A stretch of 64,000 bases of DNA, from NCBI GenBank assembly GCA_032358255.1, contig JAULBX010003444.1:1-64000 (forward strand). Reading direction: 5' to 3'. The notes beneath the pieces were generated by a model that saw only the letters and a program-made list of their open reading frames with translations, had not been told where the DNA came from and made no database searches. Position numbers and translations under genes: made by a program. The first letter of the stretch is position 1; each line of letters begins with the position of its first letter. Shown piece by piece: positions 13,417 to 25,028 of this stretch. Source of the stretch: Heterotrichella gracilis. Lineage: Eukaryota > Sar > Xanthophyceae > Tribonematales > Xanthonemataceae.

Positions 13417-16068
13417 TCACTCCTCCCCGTGTTGCTGCAGCACCTGGATGATGTCCCATGTGGAGGGGCGGGTGCGTGCGTCGGGGCGTGTGCACATGGC
13501 GATCAGCTCGTCAATGTCCTGGGGGCACTCCTCGGGGACCCTGCAGCGGGACACCAACATTCGCGGGGCACATCTGCACAACAAGCAGCTGGTCCATGCT
13601 GTGCTTGGACCCATGACTATATGGTATGCCATTACACTCTCCCATCCACCACCATCACCCTGCGCTCCTCCTCTTGCAAAGGAAGCCATCCCGCCGCCCC
13701 CCTCTCCCCCCCCCCCCTTCCTCTCCACACACACACAGCAGTACCGCCCTTGCGAGGCATTCCATGAACCCTCAATAGGAGATATGTACAACATATCTAT
13801 ACAATCACCACCCTGCGCACCTCCTCTTGCGCCGCATGCGCTTTGACGGCGACTCCCCCGTCGCCAGCTCCCACAGCACCACCCCAAAGCTGTAGATATC
13901 GGCCTTCTCGTTCACCCTGTGGTTGCCGCCGATCAGGATCTCGGGGGCCGCCCACGACAGGGTCATGCCCTCGGGGCGGCTCACGTAGGTGGCCTGCAGG
14001 GGCGGGGGCGGGGATGGGTGGGCAACAGGTGGGTTAACAGACACACCAGGAAGTCTGGTCCCGCAAAGTGCCGCTGTATGAGGTTTGGAGGAAGTGGACT
14101 GAGCTGCCCGAGCCCAATGCAATCCCTGGCCCGCTGAATTGCTTGCCAATTGCATGCATGCACTCCCCCAAGACAGCTAGATAAGCAGTCCACCTTCCGT
14201 CCTGTTCTGGCACTGATCACACTGATCATTGGTCTTGCCTGGCATAACGTCCTGGGTTGGCCCATGGGCATGAGTCTCCCTGCCCCCTTTACTCCTTGTA
14301 CAGCATCAAGTACCATGCATTTTCATACACCCACCTGCTTGAATTTTGCAAACCCCACGTCCGCCACCTTGCCATGGCCTCCAGCCAGCAGGATGTTTGC
14401 ACTCTTGATGTCAAAGTGCACGATGCGCTTCACGGTGTGCAGGAAGTGGAGGCCCATGGCCACGTCAAGCGCAACATAGCGGCCCCTGCATGGAGCAACA
14501 GAACAAGGATTGAACACCCGCCGCAGTTCACGTTCGCAGTTCAGCACTTGCACAACAATGGCTATTGCATTGTACTGGTATCACTTTTCATAACGTTCTG
14601 CCCAGGTTGTGCATGCAATTACGAAGTCCAGCAAAGATGCATATAACATTTCCTCAACCAGAGCCTGACCCATTTTTTTGAGAAATGCAGACATACACCT
14701 ATTCGTCGCCTCAACTCTGTAATGTCCATTGAGTAACAGGTGCCAGGGCCACCCAAATGACAGGCACTGCCCTGCATAATCCCTCGACGGGGGCTTTCAG
14801 CCACCAACCAAACTTTTTATCATTGCAGCCGCCAGATGCACCCCACACCATTGCATCTAAGTAGCACACGCTGCCCCTACCCTGGCATGGCTATGCCTCC
14901 ACCCCTGGTGTGTGCCTCACCTGTTATACCACCGGTACTTGTCGGCGGTGCGCAGCGCATGGAACAGGTCGCCCTCAGGCATGTACTCCGACACAATCAT
15001 GAGCTCGTTCTGCGGGTTGATGGTGGCGCCGATGAATGTGACGATGTTGGGGTCCCTGCACCCGCGCAGTATCTCCACCTCCCGCAGGAAGTAGTTGAGC
15101 TGCTCCTGGGAGTGCGCGGGGGCCATCACCTTGACCGCCACGCGCCGCGCACCCTGCAGGCGTGCAAGGTAAACCACCCCGCATGCCCCTTTCCCCAGCC
15201 GCATGGGCTCCCCCGCCCCATCCTGCTCCAGCTTGATGCTGTCCTCAGACAGGCCCCAGTCAAAGTCGGCGGGCAGGACCAGCTGGGGCCGCTCGTAGCT
15301 GGACACGGCTTCCAGGGGCTCGCTGCCTGTGGCGTTCCACTCATACAGGTCAAGGCCAAGCTGATCGTGGGCGCCAGCGGTGTATGCGCGGTTGGCGAGG
15401 TCGCGCGCAAGGTTGCGCTCCTTTGTGGGAACCACCTGGCCTTCGCTGTCGCCCGACCAGCTGAACATGGTGGACTGGGACTCAAACCGAAAAGTCTCCT
15501 CGTCTGTCGCAGGTTTGTGGGGTACTTGGTCGGTGTCCCACCCCTTGGCGCCAGGCGGGGCGGGGCTGGGTGCACCCTCCACCGCATGGGTAGGCAGGTG
15601 CTCGGTGGTGGCGCCCACATGGTGCACGTCACGGGCACTGGCGGTGGCGGTCAACGTGGCCGCTGGGCTGTTCTTTTGGCTGCTGTTGGCCCCTGCTGCT
15701 GTGCTGTCTTGCGCGTGCAGCAGCTCCAAGGCTTGCTGGCGCGTGCTGGTTGCTGGTGTCGGGTCAGAGCTGCCTGGCTCCTCCGGTGCATCCTCTGCCT
15801 GGTTGAGCAGGTGTGAGGAGGCGGAGGAGAAGACCTCAGAGGGGAAACACTGCTCCTGGGGCTCGGTGGCGGGACCCACATCTGCGCTGTCAGCGCCGCT
15901 GCCGTTGACAATCACAGCTGTTTCCCTGTGCGTGCTTGTGCTGCTTTCATGGTCCTTGGCGCTCAGTAGGCGGGCAGGCACTGGGGTGGAGCTGGCCTCC
16001 GCACCGCCTGGCTGCTGCTTACAATCCCCTGCTTCGCTGGCTGAGCTCTTGCTGCTGCAGCTGCCCAT
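13417..16068 (-). CDS. N-myristoylated TKL-type protein kinase
   Basis: Four exons close in phase: 16068-14921, 14485-14335, 13993-13821 and 13540-13417, giving 531 residues. The start MGSCSSKSS places Gly2 and Cys4 for myristoylation and palmitoylation, so the kinase is probably held on a membrane; an in-frame ATG at 16116 lies upstream but would bury this signal. Residues about 10-285 are low-complexity Ser/Ala/Pro/Glu. The kinase domain starts near 290: [15 protein letters not shown], catalytic Lys313 in VAVKVM, a Glu in LREVEIL, gatekeeper region [14 protein letters not shown]406-F-D408 with K410 and N413, D425-V-G, WAAPE (ending at 451) and [22 protein letters not shown] makes it a non-RD kinase and DVG replaces DFG; both variants are known in plant and algal TKL kinases and the Asp is kept, so activity is expected. 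Partner and substrate unknown. Confidence 0.9.
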
Positions 16069-17334
16069 GGCGTCACCACCTGCAGCAGTGGGGCACACAG
16101 TGAGGGGCTGCAGCACACCACCACCGCCCTGCTCCTTGGAGCCCCATGCACTAGGTGGGCAGGGCCCTGCTAGGCCCTTTTGTCCTGTGGACTACAACCT
16201 CCCAAGGCACCTTCACATGGACCCCTTGTCTAGTGTCCCCCCTTGTCTACTGCACAAACAGCTCAATGAGCGCTTGGCAGGCCACTGGAAAAGATACCTC
16301 AAGCTCGATATGCACCCTGCACCCCAGCTGGCCATCTGGCCTCCTGTGCAACCCCTATGCGCATGTGTCACACCTGTGGCACTCGCTCACTGGCGATGTC
16401 AGCGGTGGGCAGACGCCAGGCAACAAGGTGGTTAACGCTCACGACCCTGACGCGAACTAGCGAGGACGGGACGGGAGCAAGCAAAGGAGGTAGGCGAGCA
16501 TGCCACCAGACAACTGCATGCGGACAACCCAACCTCTTAAGACGCTTCTTAGTGCGCAAGTACAGCACCAAGAGGTATGTGCGTGCTAAACGCTGCATGG
16601 GAGCGTGGGTTTGCCAAAAAGCGTTGCCATGTAGGTCACCGTGAACAAGCATGTTGATGCCCCCCTCACACTACCATTACTAGACAGGGTGGGGCTCGGC
16701 GCAGTACAGCGAAGCAACCACAGTATCACGGCTACCAACGACTGCTGGCTCACCTGGCAACCACAAATAACTCTCCTACAGGTGACAAATAGGCCCAGCC
16801 CATGCTCAGGTTGAAGTCATGGTGCGCGTGTCGCAAAGTGCACGGAGGGCAGCGGGTTGCATCGGGCGGCAGGATGACCTCTTTTCTGCTAGCATAGAAC
16901 AGTGGCACATACGCTTGGAAGGCTTTCTCTGGAGGGTCTGGAAGCACCTTCGCACCTTGGCCTTTATCACTGTTTATCGGTCGATGGGTTTTTGTCACAG
17001 TGCGCCAGCTGGCGCGTGTCCAGGCCTGCCGGGCGCGCCCGGACGGGCCGCGGTCTTCCTGCAGGGCCTCGATGGGCGACAGATATTTGGGCGACCCTCA
17101 ATTGAAGCAAGCGCCAAACTGTGGTTGTTAGTTTTATTTTGCTGGATTCTGGGGCTGACAGGCGGGACTACCAACGAAGAAGGCAGGTATACGTATGCGT
17201 GTGTACACATGGTCACCACATGCATGCATGCCACTGGGCACCAAGAACCCGTCCTGCCGCACACTTTTTTGCATATTTTATCAGCTTTGCTAACTCTTCT
17301 GTGCTTTGTAGACCAACCGAGCATTGTTTGGGAG
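16069..17334. other. Spacer upstream of the kinase
   Basis: It should hold the kinase promoter and 5' leader. A plus-strand open frame runs through 16819-17493, but its first 170 codons show no domain; only its end, from ATG 17335, looks protein-like. Confidence 0.4.
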
Positions 17335-17825
17335 ATGGCGAACCCCGCAGTCGTGTTGGCTGTTGCAATCGCGGGAATGAGGGGGGCAATTTACTTTTGG
17401 GAAGAGTGTCACATAGCCTACAGCGCCTGGCTTCAGGTAAAGTATTGTGCATTCTTTTACATCTATAGCTCGTCAACCTACTCCTATATCTAGCTCAAAG
17501 TCGTCCGTAGACCCCGCGTTGGGGTTCCTCTTGTGGGTCTCGTGAGTGAAGGCCTAGGCCTAGGCCTAGGTCTAGGCCTAGTAGGGGCAGTTAGGGTTGA
17601 GGCCTAGGTGTTGTGTGCTGCCGTTTGCCAGACGGTTGTCACTGCTGTACTGTTTACCACTGTCTGCGCGAATCTGTCTCGTTGCAGGCGTACCAGGCCG
17701 ATAGCATACATGGTGCTGTGGGGACAGACCCAACGCCAAGACACCTTGATCCTGTTGACGCACTTCATTGCACTTCACAATATTGCAATGTCATCAATTT
17801 TGACGCACGCATATGCAACCTTTAA
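17335..17825 (+). CDS. Doubtful small single-pass membrane protein
   Basis: Two exons, 17335-17436 and 17688-17825, join in phase across CAG|GTAAAG ... GTTGCAG and give 79 residues. The N-terminus MANPAVVLAVAIAGMRG is a short hydrophobic segment, followed by an acidic and aromatic stretch and a polar tail with no recognised domain. The start MAN and the hydrophobic opening recall the small membrane RING-like gene at 43.2-44.6 kb (MANALAAVAAFAG), and this gene lies directly upstream of the other member at 19.1 kb, but there is no Cys-rich exon here. It could be a degenerate family member or chance. Downstream exons are possible: AAG|GTACAC follows the stop. Confidence 0.35.
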
Positions 17826-18559
17826 GCACAACAAGGTACACTGCGTTGCTTGGCTCGTCTTTATGGAACTGACAAAAGATATTGCTTCTGCAGCATTCAA
17901 CAGCATTGTTGCCACGGGTGTACTACAGCTTGTACCAAACAGCGGGAGCAGGCGGGGAACCAGGACTGCAAGGGCTGCTAGCGCTTCCAGCCCCATAACA
18001 GTGCCATGCACGTTTTACAAGACCTTCAAATGTGCTAGCATTTGCCAGAGCTAGCTGGCATATATGATGGACAGCGCCGCCAAAGCTGCTTTACATTAAT
18101 TACCAGTACCCGCCGCCGCTTGAACCATTTACTTGGAAGAGGTGATTTGTAACTTACACCCCTTTCATGTGTCTTGAACGTGTTGTATTGGCTCCTGGAT
18201 ACCCATTCACTGTTACCCTCCTAACTCAATTTCGAGAGGGTATAAGAAAAGTTCATTTAGTACAGCCGTGATGACTCCCGCCAAGGGGTGCCTCGCCCCT
18301 GCGCTGCAGCCCACTGGGGCACATGGGGGGTGGTACAGGCCTAGGACAGATCTGTGCCCAGAATACAAGAGACTACATACTTCGAATCGATCTTGCACTG
18401 CATTGGGTAATGCTCCCATACGCATCCTGTATGTGCTGATTGTATTGCCTATGGAATGATGTTTACAAGTTTCATGTCAACTTGTAGGATTTATTAACTC
18501 ATGCTGCCAAGTTGACACTTCATTCGGTGTGGCCTATTGTCCCATTGGAAGCATACCGC

Positions 18560-18629
18560 GTGGTCAATTTGTAATTCACAAGGTAATAAAGACATGTCTT
18601 TATTACCTTGTGAGTTACAAATTGACCAC
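18560..18629. repeat. 70-bp near-perfect palindrome
   Basis: Two 35-bp arms meet with no spacer at ACATGT (centre 18594/18595). I find one mismatch (T against C near 18573). The arms begin GTGGTCAATTTGTAA and end with its complement. The form fits a foldback or MITE-like element or a strong cruciform; no ORF is involved. Confidence 0.85.
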
Positions 18630-18636
18630 AAATTGA

Positions 18637-18664
18637 CCAGTCGTCTCTGTACAGAGACGACTGG
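18637..18664. repeat. 28-bp perfect palindrome
   Basis: CCAGTCGTCTCTGT and its exact complement meet with no spacer at 18650/18651. It begins only 7 bp after the 70-bp palindrome. The rest of 17826-19129 holds no gene that I recognise. Confidence 0.85.
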
Positions 18665-19129
18665 CCTTGTCCTTATATACTGTAACCTTGTACCGGTGCA
18701 CTGCTGTCAGCAGCTGCAGATGGGTGGGTAGTAGACAAATAAATAAGTGCAGTGCCCATGGTATCGGTAGCTATAGGGGACAGAGGGGTGATATATTAAT
18801 CCCTCTCGTACCCTATAAGCGCTAGGTGTCAACACAAAGGTGTCAACACAAACTCGCCTATTAACCAGTTAGTCTTGTGGGTATTCTGCCAGTTGCTCGT
18901 ACAAGGTGGTATTACAAGGTATTTGACGCGTTCACATAATCAGTGCACACAAACCCTGCAGTGACTGCAGCAGTCGTACACACGGTCCATGCGCACATGC
19001 ACGCATGCCAAAGACAAGCAGCCGAGATATTTGTCCTGTCAGCAGCAGCTCTGCCGTATTAGTTGACCTGCACATCTATTTTACACCTATGGTACCTTCT
19101 CCAAATATATAAGCAACTCTCTGAGCAAG

Positions 19130-19920
19130 ATGATTCACCCGGCTTTTATCATTGTTGCCCTGGCCGGCGCCGCTGGGTCGCTTTTGGGGTTTGTTTTCGT
19201 GGAGAAGAAGTTGCGTGAAAACCCGCAAGCCTACACCGTAGGCTATGATGCTCCTGGGTTCAGGTAAACTCGCTTCATCCCAAATGCAGCTTTCGCCAAC
19301 AAACTGCTTCTGCATTCTGAAGCAGTGAATACCTTGTAGGTGCCCACATAGTTTGCAAGGGTGTCCACACTGAATAGCTTACAGTTGTGTAGCGCCCAGG
19401 ATTGTTGCAAACTATTGACTACGCGCATACAGATGTACTGACACACGCACATATGTGCCGCAGGTGCAATCGATGCCAACAGAATGAGCAGGATGCGGGG
19501 TTTCTGCTTGGGGACAGGTGAGCTCAAGTGGAAGATCCTGACGATAGTGCTGGCCAAGGGAGGCTGGCTGGTTGTCATCTGCTGAGCTCAAGGCGGATGC
19601 CACACGGCCTGCCTGTATCTCTGTACAAGCCAGTGTTTGGTTTTGAATGCCTCCTGTGACTAGCCAGTATGTCTTGAGTGCAATCATGAGCGCTACTCTG
19701 CAGAGTTTATTTGACGAAATAATTGTGACACAATGTGGTCTACCATTTAGGTAACACTGCATCCTTGGCTTGCCTTTGTGCCACTTAACCACTTGAGTAT
19801 TGCTTCTGCAGTATGCACCAGCACTGGTGCCAGAGGTGTGCTAGCATGTGGGAGCTTGCGGGAAACAAGGACTGCCCGGTGTGCTCCCGCCCCTACGACA
19901 GGATCATAACCATCTTCTAG
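19130..19920 (+). CDS. Small membrane-anchored RING-like zinc protein
   Basis: Three exons close in phase: 19130-19263, 19464-19517 and 19812-19920, giving 98 residues. Residues 4-24 (PAFIIVALAGAAGSLLGFVFV) form one membrane helix. The rest is a compact zinc-ligand set: C46-x2-C49, H65-x-H67-x-C69-x2-C72, C84-P-V-C87. The spacing and the final CPxC resemble a cross-braced RING, but with only about 42 residues from first to last ligand and His where a Cys is usual. Exon 2 carries CQQNEQDAGFL, conserved in the minus-strand paralog near 43.8 kb, so the protein is under constraint. Function is unknown: a tail-less membrane E3 ligase or another zinc adaptor are options. The model is supported by phase and by conservation between copies. 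Confidence 0.75.
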
Positions 19921-20637
19921 CCTGACCTCAACTCTTAACGAGTCTCACAGCAGATCTGGCATCGATGGCAACGAGCTGCAGTGTCCGATATTGCACCAGT
20001 AGAGGTGCAATGTTTCACACCCGCACAAATGGCAGTAAGCCTGGACTGAGGTGTACAACTTGTTCCATCATGTGAGTCACCTTACTACACCTAGCGACTT
20101 GGCAAATACTTGCAGATGACTGCGGAGCGTCGATTTGTGGCTCTTTGTGAGCTCAACTATTACAATACAGTTGACACATCACTGGCATCAACGTCACTAA
20201 ATGTCCCTAAATTGAAAACAAGCAGCGATGACCCACATCACACAGTGTGTGTAACTTACAGCACAACACACGTGTTACTACCGCGCCGGGCGCCCTCTTG
20301 CAAATGCATATTTGACCGTCACAGGCAACACCAAACTCACTGGGCACGTTAAGAAGCACAAATACAGCCCTGGACGATTTATCAACAGGTCTGTGCATCT
20401 TGTCTACAATAGCTAAGAGTCTCTCTGGCACTCAAAGAACTACAAAACACCCTGTTTGCAAACACTCTTGAGACAACCGGTTAGCAGGGCCATGCAGCAC
20501 CTTGCAACGACAGCCTTGGCAGGCAGCGGCCTCCACCATGAGCAGCACACATGGCCCTGCACCCAACCCCATAGCATGGGCCACATAGGCATGCCCACCT
20601 CAGCCCCTTATGCATACCCCCACCCCCCAACTCGCGC
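19921..20637. other. Spacer between the RING-like gene and VTC4
   Basis: It holds the 3' flanks of two converging genes. I see no further coding region. Confidence 0.5.
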
Positions 20638-23600
20638 TCATGGGCTGGCCTTGAGCGAGTCCACCATGTCCACCACCGAGATGATGAAGATTGACGACAG
20701 CGCCAGCACAACCACGCCTGCCAGCGCCAGCGGCCCGTTGCGGTCGTCGATGTACGATGCCTGCTTCTTGGCGATCTGCGAGCTGCGCCACAGGAACACC
20801 AGCAGCGCGTACAGGCACATGAGCACGGCCACGGGCAGGAGGATCATGGCGATGATCTCCACGTAGTTCTGGACACCCTGCACAGGGGATGACGGGGCAC
20901 GGCAGGGTCAGGAAGGGTGCTAATCACAGCTGGGAGTGCTGTTCAATGCCCACACATAATGCGCAGTTATGCGCGCGCGCTGGGAGTGACCCAAAGCACA
21001 GCAACACAGGCTATTCACAAAACCAGGCTACAACCTCAACCAGGCTACCACCACTACACACATGCCAGCGATCCAGCCCACTGCAGCCACGCCCCCCTCC
21101 CATTCCCACTCACCGGGTGCGGGTCCGTAGCCCTGTGTGCCGCCCCTGCGAACCCCACCAGCGCCGCCGCGATTGAGCCGATGGTGACCGCCATGTGCAG
21201 CCACGACAAGAAGGTGCGCTCGTTGGCGAAGAAGGTCTTCGGCTCCAGCTTCATGGCGGTGGTGGCCAGGCCGCGGCGAGCAAACTCGGGGCGGTGCAGG
21301 AACCACCAATAGAAGAAGCCCTTGCGCTCGCCATGGTCGTCTGTGGGGTGAGGGTGTGTGGGGGTTAAGCTTCTAGAGGGGATCATGTATGCACCACCTT
21401 GCTGCCCCCTACATGGCTGGCAGGCAGATCAGCTGCAGTAGGTTGGAAGCCGAGGCAGCTATGCAGCAACCCTAGTGGTACACTGCAGTGATGGCCCTCT
21501 TGATCTCAGGACCAACAGGTTCCAAATTCAGCCAATTGTCTGACTCCCTCCTCCTTCCGCCCCCCACTCACCCTCCCTTTCTCGGATGAGCTGCAGCGTG
21601 GGCTGGTCCCCCAGCAGCGGGTGCGTAAGCTCCTCCAAACCAGCGGCGGCGCGGCGGCGGGGCTTGGCTTGGCGGGGCAGGGGGGTCAGGCCGCCGCCGT
21701 TGATGGCCTCACTGCGGGAAAGGGTTGGGGATGTATCTTACGCAGACAAGAAAGACTTCCAATCACAGGCTTCCACCCAAACGTGGTTACAGACTGGTGA
21801 CGAGGTTTTGCCTTAGTTGCGCTTTCTGCTTCATCATGGGGAGGCGGGCGGCAGCTGAGGACCATACGCTCAGGAAGGCGTGCAACTGCGCATGCAGGGT
21901 CAGTGAAATGCCCATGGTACATCAGACCCAGTGCTGATGTGCATGCCTGTAACCCCTCGCCGCCTGTGCCCCACCTGGGAGTGCGCTGCTCCGGCGACGA
22001 CATGAGCATGGAGTTGCGCACCGACTCGTCGTCCACCCAGTAGGGCACCGCCTGCACCATGTCTGGCAGCAGCGTGCAGGTGCCGTGGATGAACTTTGAG
22101 AACTTGTGCACCTCGGTGAGCATGCCGCTGTCTATGAGCTCCTTCACCCACACGGGCGCCTGCATGCCCTCGGGGAGGGACAGCTTCACCTCCAGCACGG
22201 CGTGGGGGAAGCGGGTGATCTCGGTGCGCGGCACGGGCAGGGAGGGGTCACGGTACCACCTGCAGGGAAGAGCGTGGGGTGCTGGACATCAGGGGGAGGT
22301 TGTGGTGTGCGCACGCACAGCAAAGGGGGGCGGTAGGGGCCGGGGGGTCTCTGATGTCAAGCATTGCACCCCTGCCAAGCTTTGTGAACACCAGGCAGCC
22401 TGCAGGCGCGCACTGCCATCACCCCCTGTTTTAGGGTTTGGGGTTCATGGTAATTAAGGGCAAGAAGTCTGTACATCAGTCTCATTTGGTGCATGCGGCG
22501 ATGCTTGTCCCGCACCTCCCCGATTGCGTGCACGTGGGTCCATCATCCGGGTTCTCCTTAATCATGACCAGGTTGGTGTCCAGCGAGATGCGCACGGTTG
22601 CGTCAAAGGGGATCTGGAAGGCGGTGCGCATGTACTGCGTGCGGATCATGGGGCGCAGCTGCTTGCTGTCAATCTGCTGCTGGATCTCGCGGAACAGCGC
22701 GCTGAACTTCTCAATCTCAGACTCGGGCTTGCCCTAGGGGAACAGAGGAGTGGGTGAGCCATGCAGGTGACCACATGGCGGCCACAGCATGTGTGGGCAT
22801 TGGAAGCTAAGGCTAGGCATCAGATGCACCCATCTCACGGACAGGCAATGCACCGTGGTGGCCAGCGCTGCGCTGCTGCTGTGCAGACAATGATGCTGCC
22901 CACATGCACCCATAACCGGAGCACAGCAAGCCATGCACCCTCTCACAGCACAGCTGTAGCATTGCCAGCCACCACCGCAAGCTATTCCCCACCTTTGCCC
23001 TGAGCTCCGCCACCGCCGTGTCCACGGTGTACTCCCCCTCCAGGAAGGACACCACGCGGTCCTCGGGCAGCACAAACCGCTCCTTCACGCTCTCCTCGCC
23101 CTTCCAGCTCTCGCGGTGCGTCTTGCGCTCCACAAACACAATCTTGGGCTCCGGCCCGTACCAGCGCAGGCGCGCCGCAATGGCGTTTGGCCGCTTGTCC
23201 AGCCTGCCGTGGTACAGCTCCATGCTGCTGTTGTCCAGGTACACGCTGTTGATCAGCTGCGCGTCGCCGGCGGTGTCGTCCTGTGCAGGGAGGCTGGCTT
23301 GAGCGGGCGTTAGGGCGTTGGAAGGGGGTGCATGAAGCGGTACACCGCGCCGGGCTGCAGCATTGGGTTTGCACCATGCACTGGGGGTGCAGTGATGCTT
23401 ATTGCAGTGCCAAGCAGTCCATGGCATCCATGAAAACTTGGTGGCGCCCCAGTCCCAACCCACCAACCCACAGCAACGCCCGCCAGCAGCAACCGTGCAA
23501 TGCTCCACACCCTTCCAATCCCACGCTACCCACTCACCTTTGCGAACAGGAACACCGGCAGGTGCTGCAGCACCACCGACTTGACACTGGACGCGTCCTG

Positions 23601-25028
23601 TGTTTGCACCCAGTACTTCGTGGTTGAGCGCACAAAGCCCTGGGCGGAGTCCTCGTTCTTCTCGCCAGAGGTGTCGCCGCGCAGCACGCTGAACAGGTTG
23701 CTGAGCTTCACAAGCAGGTTGCTGTACTTGCCCTGCAAACGTGGGTGGGATGGTGACAGTGCCCAGCCAAGGGTGGGTATATGTGCCTAGCCAAAGGTGG
23801 GGTATATAACCCATAACAATAATAGGCATTACCAGCCGGCATCGGCTTATTGCCTTATTGCTTATGCCCTGAATACTAGTCCCTCTTGACAGCAGCGGTG
23901 CACCATACTGTTCTTTACAACCTGCAGTGGTATGCGCCTGAGACTTGAGACAGCACTTTAGGCACGTGACCTGCCCGTAAAGAGGGCAGTGCCTCACAAT
24001 GAGCGAGTGGTCCCGTGCCAGAATCGTACCTGCACCCACTCCTGGTTGTGCAGGTGGGCTATGTAGAACTGGCGGATGGGTGCGTGGGGGAGCATCTTGT
24101 CGTGCTTCTTCAGGATCTTGTGGAAACCCTGCACAGGTCATTATGGAAAGGGTCAGCAGGAAGGGCCAGTAGGCCATACCCCACCAAGCCAGGCAATCAG
24201 GTCATCCAAGTGCACAGCCACCAGCCCTGCCCCACCCCCCTCCCTCACACCCCCTGCACCTCACCATGTAGTTGAGGTTCACGTACTTCTCCAGCCCCAG
24301 GTACTCGTCACTGATCTGCTTGGCCTCCTGCAGGAGGGGCCAGGTGTGTGTGTCGTGAGTAGAGCACATGTGGGCATGGGTTTTGCAACCAAGCAGCAGC
24401 AAGGAGCTACAGGTCACGGCGCCACACCGAGTCTATGCGGGTTAGGGGGTCCCCAAAGGAGTATTGGTGTGGTTTCAGAGCATGCAGCCCCTGCTGCAGC
24501 CACCGCACCCACCTCCAACAGTTGCGGCCTCTTCCTCCCCTCCTTGTCCTTGGCCACCTCCCCCTCTATGCGGTCCATGCGGTCCTGCAGGCTGCGCACC
24601 TCCTTCTTGGTGAAGGTGTCAACCTTAGTCACCTGGGGGGGGGGGGGGGGGGGGGGGGGGGCCGGGGCGGGGGGGGGGGTCAAGGGAGTGGGTGGAGGGT
24701 GTGTGTGGGCGGAGATTGGTTAGCCAAGGGGGTGACACTGCGTGTGACTTCCACTGCTTTGAGCAGGGTTAGTGCCCATTGCATATGCATGCACTACACG
24801 TGCCTCTGACTGCAGCATCTTGAAGAACTGCTCCTCTGCCGCATCCTGCTTGTCCGCCCCACGCTGCACAGACAGACTGGTGGTCCTTGGTGAGAAGCTT
24901 ATCGCCCCCCCCGCCTTGTCCGCCTCCTCCACCGCCACCTTGATGAGGTCCTTCAGCCGCTTGTAGTCCAGGTACTCAGCCTTCCATTCGGGCCGCAGGT
25001 TCTCATCGAGGTACTTGCCGAACTTCAT
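20638..25028 (-). CDS. VTC4: Polyphosphate polymerase VTC4 (SPX - polymerase - VTC1-like membrane domain)
   Basis: Catalytic subunit of the vacuolar transporter chaperone complex. It makes inorganic polyphosphate from ATP and passes it into the acidocalcisome or vacuole lumen. Eleven exons close in phase: 25028-24798, 24632-24513, 24327-24265, 24128-24030, 23732-23538, 23280-22993, 22733-22534, 22259-21975, 21711-21572, 21340-21114 and 20877-20638, giving 695 residues (yeast Vtc4 is 721). The SPX domain spans about 1-165: MKFGKYLDENLRPEWKAEYL and GFHKILKKHDK, the inositol-pyrophosphate-binding lysines. The tunnel polymerase core spans about 190-495: K210 in TTKYWV, R273 and R275 in RLRWYG, VERKTHRESWKGEE, the metal Glu422 in VLEVKL, and KFSKFIHGTC. 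The C-terminal membrane module from about 570 has FFANERTFLSWLHMAV and three helices. SPX control implies phosphate sensing. VTC1 lies divergently upstream. Confidence 0.96.
24635..24683. repeat. Poly-G tract (poly-C at a VTC4 splice acceptor)
   Basis: A run of about 27 G, then CC, GGGG, C and a further G run. On the VTC4 strand it is a pure C polypyrimidine tract ending directly at the AG before exon 2 (24632). It is length-unstable by nature and able to form a G-quadruplex on the plus strand. Confidence 0.85.

Noticed and set aside
14836-15816. 326-codon plus-strand open frame
   Set aside because: It is antisense to exon 1 of the kinase, whose minus-strand frame carries a full set of kinase motifs. 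High GC keeps the opposite frame open.
16819-17493. 224-codon plus-strand open frame
   Set aside because: Only the part from ATG 17335 looks like protein. The upstream part has no domain and ordinary spacer composition.
22813-24177. 454-codon minus-strand open frame
   Set aside because: It runs through several VTC4 introns. The real exons inside it are bounded by GT-AG sites and join in phase; the text between them has no similarity to VTC proteins.
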